Made by a program: the position numbers and the translations under genes. Positions 57,520 to 64,000 of a stretch of DNA of 64,000 nucleotides are shown here, piece after piece. Under the pieces are notes generated by a model. The model did not search any database. It was not told the DNA's origin and was given only the letters and a program-made list of their open reading frames with translations. Position 1 is the stretch's first letter, and every line of letters starts with the position of its first letter. Source of the DNA: Henricia sp. BOLD:AAB3569 (taxonomy: Eukaryota; Echinodermata; Asteroidea; Spinulosida; Echinasteridae). Where the stretch lies: contig JBBELK010000032.1 of the NCBI GenBank assembly GCA_037783545.1, positions 744,001-808,000 on the forward strand. Reading direction: 5' to 3'.

Positions 57520-57815
57520 GCGTGTTGCGCTGGTGCTTGCCCCGGGTAGAAATCTCACAGAGCACAGTGACTGCCCGGGCTTGGCAAACCGAGTAGCGTG
57601 GCTGCCAACAATTAGGTAAAGTCATTCCACTTACCATAAGCAGCTGCCCAAAAGTCAGCACAGTGTTCTATTAATTTATAGTTATCAGGTTGACCAGCAA
57701 GCCAGTTGTCATAGGGCAGATTGACACAAGACCACACCGGCCCCAGATTCCAAAACATCACAGCCGATCCGCAGGCCCCACCCTCTCGGATCAGACGTTG
57801 CCTTGAAGTGGACAA
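57520..57815 (-). pseudogene. C-terminal half of a C-type lectin domain (minus strand), frameshifted
   Basis: Reads WSCVNLPYDNWLAGQPDNY, then EHCADFWAAAYGKWND. QPD is the galactose-type sugar/calcium motif and WND the second calcium motif of the family. Just after WND a one-base shift is needed to continue to NCWQPRYSVCQ, which supplies the expected cysteines; in the original frame a stop follows at once. Either a pseudogene or a sequencing error. Confidence 0.65.
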
Positions 57816-58057
57816 GGAAGATTACCCACAAGATGTCCTGCTCGCTTTGTGTGTCTGGCCATGCAATATAGACTGCCGAAGTGAATACGTTAATTTTGTT
57901 GGTTGCCTAGGCGATTGCCTTTAAACTAAAAATCACTGAACCGTGTCCCATGTGCTTTTGCAATATGGTACTTTTCCGACGGCCATGTTAGTTTAGAGCC
58001 AATTGCCATGGCAATACGTCACACTTCGGCTGTCTATTTGCATTTAACCCCTCGCAG

Positions 58058-58771
58058 TATACACCAATCCGGTAATAAGGTCTTCTTCCCTGTATATCCG
58101 CCATAGCTGGGGGGCTTCCACTGAATGAACTGTATGTTTTTGCTGTTGCTGAAGCTGCATCTGTTTACTTCGAACAAGTTGCGCGTCTTTGTAGTGTTGT
58201 GTGCGCGCGAAGGCGGGCGCGTCGCGTGTACGCAAAGGCGCGCGCGTCGCGTATACGCGAAGGAGGCTCGTTCGTGCATGTAATGGATGAGCGCTTTTTG
58301 TTCTAACAGCAACACAAAACGCACAGCCCATGCACTGGACGCCGCCGCCCCCAGCTATGGCGGATATGCAGGGAGGAGATTATAGTTAGGCCTACCGGAT
58401 TGGTGTATACACCAATCCGGTAACTAAGATCTCCTCTCTGCATATCCGCCATAGCTGGGGGGCGTCCAGTGCATGGGCTGTGCGTTTTGTATTGCTGTTA
58501 GAACGAAAAGCGCTCATCCATTACATGCACGAACGAGGCTCCTTCGCGTATACGCGACGCGCCCGCCTTTGCGTACACGCGACGCGCCCGCCTTTGCGTA
58601 CACGCGACTAACCCGCCTTCGCGCGCACACAACCCTACAAAGACGCGCAACTTGCTCGAAGTAAACAAATGCAGCTTCAGCAACAACAAAAACATACAGT
58701 TCATTCAGTGGAAGCCCCCCAGCTATGGCGGATGTACAGGGAAGAAGACCTTATTACCGGATTGGTGTATA
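58058..58771. mobile_element. Two inverted copies of a ~350-bp element (giant palindrome)
   Basis: TATACACCAATCCGGTAA borders the left end, the centre (58400-58424, as a head-to-head pair) and the right end. Each arm carries CCGCCATAGCTGGGGGGC, TTCGCGTATACGCGACGCG runs and AACATACAGTTCATTCAGTG or a diverged equivalent. Cytosine/guanine-rich CGCGACGCGCCCGCC repeats lie in the arms. Non-coding. Confidence 0.75.
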
Positions 58772-59690
58772 GTAGGACATCGCGGCTTGATACGTCATGC
58801 GTTATGGTTCAAGATGTAACACGTATCTCCAACTTGAATCCACCCATTGGGGCAGTATCCAGTCATTGCAGCAACGGCGTACTCATCGAAACCACCAACT
58901 ATCAGAGCTAGAACTTGGTGCCATCGAGAATCCTATCCGCTGCTTCCACAGCTAGAAAACCAAAATTGTACTAGTTCCGTAAAGGCTGTACAAATCACGG
59001 TAAACCCGAACGCCACATAGCACTGTGGAGATATATTGGATCAGTTTTTGAGCCGGCTAATTACTTGTTGCAAAAATATGGCGGGATAATTTAGAGTTGC
59101 AATGGACAACCGTTCGGTTTATCACTTGCTCAGTCCATGGAGGAAGAATGCTCAGTCTAAGATTTATGTTTCTCGTACACTAATTGTTAAGGGCGATAGT
59201 ATCACGTATCTTAGTGCACTTCCATTCGTGGAGTAGAGGTAGCATGCATTACAGAAACTGATATAAAGCCAATGTGTATATACGTATGTACGCAAACCGA
59301 AAATTTCCTCTTTAATCGGGAAAGGATGGACAAGTTGACCATGGCTTCAGACCTAGTACAAAACATATTAGACAGGCCACACATTTTTTCTCACACATCC
59401 CACATTTTTCTCACTCCTCAATTTAGGTTTTTCCATTTAAATCTGCAGTTACTGATGCGGTTGATGTGTCATTTTAAGTTTAAAAAAAATGCAAAATAAA
59501 TCAATACATTTTGTCATTTATTTCAGACTTTGAGTCGACATGCGAATTGTACTACATGTATTATTATTATTTCTTTCTGGTATTTATACCAAGGAGCGTG
59601 AGTTAGAAATGTCCAGAGACACCGCGGGGAATCCCCTTGCTCTTCACAAAAGATTGCTCCGGATCTTTAAAGTGCATTGCCGTTGCCTGG
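58772..59690. other. No gene recognised
   Basis: 59272-59420 partly resembles the interior of the hAT-like elements (TGGCTTCAGACCT.GT.CAAAA, TTTCTCAC, CCACTCC.AATTT.G.TTTTCCAT, AAATCTGCA), which suggests a diverged relative. Confidence 0.4.
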
Positions 59691-59738
59691 GGCTTTTCCA
59701 AATCTCGGCTTCGTCTCCGTCTCCATGTGGTTTACATG

Positions 59739-59780
<42 letters not shown>

Positions 59781-59803
59781 AAGTCGAGATTTGGGAAAAA
59801 GGC
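59691..59803. repeat. Short foldback holding a GCCTGA hexamer repeat
   Basis: GGCTTTTCCAAATCTCGGCT (59691) pairs with AAGTCGAGATTTGGGAAAAA (59781), with CCATGT..ACATGG nested inside. (GCCTGA) is repeated about six times at 59741-59778. Confidence 0.75.
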
Positions 59804-60097
59804 CTGTAATAAGAAGAAATCGCCCGAACTCGACCATTGATTGTGAATAGCGCCCTCAAAGGTGACCAGCTCCCATGATTCAGTGCGGCTAGCCATTTTG
59901 GCCATGTTTACAATTTACACGTGCTCGGCTCGGCGAGGTGATTTCGTGAATTGGAGAAAAAAGTAAGGAATGTACGCAAGTTTGGTGGAGCTCTAGACCG
60001 ATTGAGAGTAAACGACCACTGCGGTATGTACATGTAGAACGTGTAGAGATTTTGATTTTACCCAAAAATTGCAGTTTCCGGTAAAAAGACTTGGTTA

Positions 60098-60826
60098 GGC
60101 CATCGGAATGAAAGTCATAGAATACCGTCCTCCGCCCGCATGACCAAATGGCCGCCGCCGAAATTTTTCATTATTCCAACATTTTTCATTATTTCAAAAA
60201 ATTTGGAACTTCAACGTACTTTCAATACTTGTTCATGAAAGAAATCGATATATATGGCGCCAAACAGAGAAATTCCGACCAATCAACCAGATTTTTCGAA
60301 ATCAGACGGCACACGATAGTCTTGAGCGCGAGATCCAAGTGCTGACACACAATTCCACTGTTCGTGTTTCAGTGTAGCTAGCCGCGCGAGACTGCAAATC
60401 CGACTGAAGTCCTGGGGCGCGTTCAATAGAGCAATACGTATGCATACCGACAATACCTTCAACGGTGAAGGTATAGGAAAATACCCATACCGGCGTACGT
60501 ATGTGTTGTGCTATTGAACGCGCCCCCGATCTCACTTCGGCAATCTTCGGACGTTCTGTACACGTATGTATTCTGTCATCTGATTGGCTGTTGCCATCGC
60601 GACATCGAATTTTGCCCAATGGAAAATTACGTCTCATCGGTGTCTGCCTGTCATGCAATAATGGCAGACGTGAAAACGATCTGAAGACGGAAGTGCACCT
60701 CTATCATTGTCTATGTACCCCTCGGGCATCTGTTTTACAAAATAATGAAAGATGAATAATGAAAAAAAGCCGCGTGTGTTTTTGAAATCTTCCGGACGGT
60801 ATTCTATGACTTTCATTCCGAAGGCC
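60098..60826. mobile_element. Harbinger-like non-autonomous element (729 bp)
   Basis: GGCCATCGGAATGAAAGTCA then TAGAATACCGTCC at left is mirrored at 60792-60826 with one mismatch. TTA lies directly outside both ends (60095-60097, 60827-60829), the 3-bp target typical of PIF/Harbinger. No transposase frame. A smaller palindrome is nested inside. Confidence 0.78.
60414..60526. mobile_element. Palindromic MITE nested in the Harbinger-like element
   Basis: GGGGCGCGTTCAATAGAGCA and TGCTATTGAACGCGCCCC are inverted ends of a 113-bp palindrome, with ATACGTATG..CGTACGTATG inside. Confidence 0.75.
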
Positions 60827-60955
60827 TTAATAAAGATTCCGTTTTGGAGCCACGGTAAATTGATGGGATTTTTTTTTAGGTCGACTGAAAGTGAAAGTCC
60901 CAGTGCAGAACACTCTTTTCACAGTTTCAGCCAATTCAGGGTTGTACGCGTGCGA

Positions 60956-61030
60956 ATAAACCTTATCGACGTTCTCAAGTCAAGGCATCATGGGATAAAC
61001 CTTATCGACGTTCGCAATGCATCATGGTAA
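60956..61030 (+). repeat. Two-copy 39-bp direct repeat
   Basis: ATAAACCTTATCGACGTTC at 60956 and 60995, each followed by a GCATCATGG block. Confidence 0.85.
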
Positions 61031-61062
61031 TGACAAACTGGGGCGGACGCGAACTCAAATTT

Positions 61063-61400
61063 AAGAGTTCAAGAACCAACCTCCCACTACTCATGGAGGT
61101 AGGCACTACTTAACAAACATACTGACAAACATGTTTCGAAACAGAAATGTTTTGAATGGGAGAAATCATCGGGGATTCCCTTTGTTAAAACGGACTCGGA
61201 GTGCAGAACACTTAATCCAACCACGCCATGGCTATACGGTGCATGTTGCATTGCGCATACCGAGCTGCGAGCGCGGTGCACGGACTCCCCCACCATTCCC
61301 ACTACGAAGGAAATTCCCGATTTTGTTTCGGGACATGTTTGTCAGTATGTTTGATATGTATTAAAGATAAAGTGATGGGAGGTTGGTTCTTGAACTCTTT
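61063..61400. mobile_element. Foldback element with two nested arms
   Basis: AAGAGTTCAAGAACCAACCT (61063) is mirrored at 61377-61400. Inner arms ACAAACATACTGACAAACAT (61117 region) are mirrored near 61335-61352. No coding content. Confidence 0.75.
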
Positions 61401-62688
61401 TTGGTTTTCGTGAAAATTAGCAAAACAGTTGCCGAGTTCGCATTCCTCGGCTGCAGGCATTCCTTGGATACGTCTCGAACGTCATTGACTAGACAGATTT
61501 TCTTGAACGTCACATTTTTTTCATACAAAAGTATGCCAAAGTCACACCATTAAACTAACTATCTTCTCTTTATCATTTTCTTAAACTTTAAGATATGCAC
61601 TTTGTGTTTTAACACCTAAAATCATTCTGAGAGCACCTTTAAAAAATGGACTGAGAAGTAGCAAAGTGGTCCACCATTTAAAAAACATGCCTTCTGTAAA
61701 TTAGGCGAACAGCGCCGCTCATTTACGGTACTGACGTCATGAACATTCGCATACGCCGCGAGTGTATCCATCTCCACTGACCCGTTTCCGAAGCTCATGT
61801 TTCCACTAAAAATGTTGTCCTGTTTTGGCTCGAAACTCATGCGCACCAGTGATATGATAATCACAGAATATGGCCGCTTTTGATGGCAACAAAAAACATG
61901 GAAATAGTTGAAGTTTTGAGTGAGTTCTCCCATTTCAAAAGGCATGTGTCGCATTTTTGTTTTCACGATCATAAATTTAACCTAAATGGACACTCGTAAT
62001 TTGTCATTTTTTTTCTTTTTTTTTTTTCAAAATTGGGTCTGAATTCAAACAAATGAGTTTTGAATAGTTCAATGTTTGGGCCGTTTAGCTGTATGAGCCA
62101 CATTGAAGGCCGGATTGAAAGTTTGATGGCCGCGAGCAATATGCAAGGCCTTTTTCACCAGAGAATACAAAAAATTTTGCCTTGACGGATTCCCGCGCAG
62201 TCTACGCATAACCTACGCATGCATAGCACACGGTTAACACGGGCCTAAACATAAGTGGGTTAACGGATAAGCGCTGCATGCACGATTCAAAACAGGTGCC
62301 TGGGATTTGGGGCAGCTCATTTGCATACCTGGACTTGGACTCCCATCTGAAAGGTGATTGGGCGTGGCATAAAGAGCGGGAAATTTGAAAAGCGCAGACG
62401 CAAAAAAAAGCACGCAGCGTGTGGAACACTCTTTCGGGGTTGTTCATGCAGACTGCAATCTGCCTGAATTAACATGATTAACTTCCTTCAATTTGCAAAT
62501 TTCATGGTTGCAATGTGAACAGCAGTCTTAATGCACTTCATCTTCTTAGCAATCCCTCGTTTAGAGTACTCTTCTTGGTGACGCGAAGCACAATTTAAGC
62601 CCTCTAAACTACATGTAGTGACTTTTTTTACCCCCTTTCGTGGGGCTTTCGAATAAAAAAAAAACGAGCAAATTTACACTTAATAAAG
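61401..62688. other. No gene recognised
   Basis: No repeat structure or domain-bearing frame was seen. Confidence 0.4.
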
Positions 62689-62711
62689 TGGTCACTTAAA
62701 AAGTGACCACA
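62689..62711. other. Perfect 10-bp-stem hairpin
   Basis: GTGGTCACTT AAA AAGTGACCAC. Likely the remains of a small palindromic repeat. Confidence 0.6.
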
Positions 62712-62792
62712 AGACGCCGATGTAAGGAGACGCATTCTAATGCAATTAGGCGTTTGCGTATAATATTTGCATAATGGCTGGCGTCCTGAAGG

Positions 62793-62912
62793 TATGAATT
62801 TTGTTTACTGGTCGCCACTAAGACGCCGTGTGTTAAGTCTATGGAAAAGTATTTTTAAGGAAATTGTTAAGAATGTTTTTCACTTCTAAAATTACTTCCT
62901 TTCAAAATATTT
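62793..62912 (+). repeat. Dispersed repeat, copy 2 (partner at 4888)
   Basis: Same ordered blocks as 4888-5023, with small deletions. Confidence 0.65.
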
Positions 62913-63185
62913 ACACGTTTCGGTGGTTATTAAGTCATCATAAGGAGAATAAGTAAACGGAATTCTTTCTGCCCCGAATTCTTCCCTTTCAAATGGAGGT
63001 GCAGTTTAAATAGTCACATATCGGTACTACACTGTTGTTGTTACGTGATGCACACCATTGCCTAGCAAACAGTCTGGTTGCTTCTATGCCATTTTCTCCA
63101 ACGGTGAACACAGCATTGTTTCTGTACTTCACACCTGCTGCTGCGTGCACCACATACCTACAAACATTTAGTCCGGTGAAGTGGA

Positions 63186-63285
63186 TACATAAGGCCCATT
63201 TACACTCGATTCGCCTTTGCCGAATCAAACTCTGCAATTTCCAAAAAGGGGAGTTGAAGCCGGGTAGGCGCTAAGTGTAAACGCA
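63186..63285. mobile_element. Small TIR repeat with TTTACACT ends
   Basis: TTTACACTCG at left and AAGTGTAAACG at right; the related unit at 63502 has the same kind of ends, so these are two members of one short family. Confidence 0.45.
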
Positions 63286-63501
63286 AAAGGTGAATTGAAA
63301 AAGGCGGATCAGACCCGAGTCTGATTTGCCTTTTTTCAAGTCACCTTTGGGGTGGGGTTACCCCGCAATTGTCAAGGTCGCTTGTAGTGTAAATGCTACC
63401 CGAATACAGATTTGGCAATTTGAGTGTCCTTGGGGCGGTGCCCGCCGTGTAGTAGATTTAATTGACCAATCTGGCACTAGTGCAGCAACACCTAACACCC
63501 T

Positions 63502-63576
63502 GTTTACACTTGATCCCGAGCTCGGGGTCGAACACCGAGCTCGGGATCAGCCCCGGATCACAAATGAGTGTAAACG
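63502..63576. mobile_element. Small palindromic repeat, GTTTACACT ends
   Basis: GTTTACACTTGATCCCGAGC folds back on ACCGAGCTCGGGATC and GAGTGTAAACG. A further CCCCGAGCTCGGGAT copy lies at 63607. Confidence 0.6.
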
Positions 63577-64000
63577 CTCTCGGAACCAAATTGGCCCCAG
63601 ATCAGTCCCCGAGCTCGGGATTAGTTTGCGGTTAGATAAGCAATTAATCTTTACCACAACCTGCCACATCTGCTCCACAGCCGTAGCGGGGGAAAAAGCC
63701 CGCGAAATTCAAGTGGCCTTGTACACTGTACATGCACAACCCATGCACACATTGATCAGTACATACACACATAGAGCATGACCTTTGACTGCAACTTCTG
63801 CACCGCGCTCGAGATCAACTACAGAATGTAAACGCAAAAACCAGCTCCGTACTTCGTCTAACTTTTGAGAAAACGGTCAACAAAGGGTTTGCAGTCATTT
63901 CGCCCCAAAACATTTCGCCCTGAACCTCAGCCTGTGTACGAAGTGGTTTGGGGGCAAAGTAGCATTTGGGAGATGTAGTGTTTGTATAAAGTGATTTGGG

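Noticed and set aside
58044-58704. Arg-rich frames in 58044-58704
   Set aside because: They arise from CGCGACGCG-type repeats in the inverted element arms.
59637-59840. Glu-Pro repeat protein
   Set aside because: It is merely the translation of the GCCTGA hexamer repeat.
63326-63781. 151-codon plus-strand frame as a gene
   Set aside because: It runs through a MITE palindrome (63502-63576) and has no recognisable domain.

Overview
The window looks like repeat-rich nuclear DNA from a marine invertebrate animal. The evidence is introns and splice signals, many short inverted-repeat transposons, ACATGTACATGTA-type simple repeats, and a secreted PAN/apple plus fibrinogen-domain lectin gene. A deuterostome such as an echinoderm or amphioxus is the best guess, but this is inference. 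There are no prokaryotic operons, and most open reading frames are chance products of repeats.

Layout. 1-7.0 kb is intergenic DNA with several MITE-like or foldback elements, including a 553-bp long-TIR element with a 9-bp target duplication (Mutator-like). 7.03-44.5 kb is the main structure: a head-to-tail array of about 22 copies of a ~1.35-kb unit, all on one strand. The array has been invaded by two non-autonomous hAT-like elements (8-bp target duplications, with an empty site for each visible in this window), a ~200-bp MITE, a ~1.6-kb interruption of rearranged array pieces, and a 5.8-kb insertion. The insertion is two related elements in tandem, 5.28 kb and 0.52 kb, with identical termini. 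They carry apparent gene pieces (a CAAGATGGCGGC start, splice sites, a signal-peptide-like micro-ORF), and the larger one also holds a ~62-bp minisatellite with a 187-bp higher-order period. 44.5-53.3 kb holds more MITEs, including three copies of one palindromic family, a 3-copy ~330-bp tandem repeat and candidate CTCF sites. 53.36-54.45 kb (minus strand) is the one confident protein-coding gene. 56.2-57.8 kb is a graveyard of lectin-type and mobile fragments: a broken fibrinogen-domain copy, two tRNA-derived repeats, an integrase fragment, and two halves of a C-type lectin domain on opposite strands. 58-64 kb is again foldback elements and unassigned DNA.

How it fits together. The array shows unequal exchange (shared private variants in distant units, a shared 480-bp deletion, a 2-unit duplication that predates a transposon insertion, a partial internal duplication). 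The unit's own function is not recognised. It contains a TATATAAA box, a strong pyrimidine tract plus AG, and an ATGGCGG start followed by a mostly short reading frame, so it may be a decayed tandem gene family rather than a pure satellite. The most unusual items are the tandem, TIR-less, gene-capturing element pair (Helitron/Helentron-like, unproven) and a ~42-bp ATGGCGG block that sits in opposite orientations in array units and in array-edge modules.
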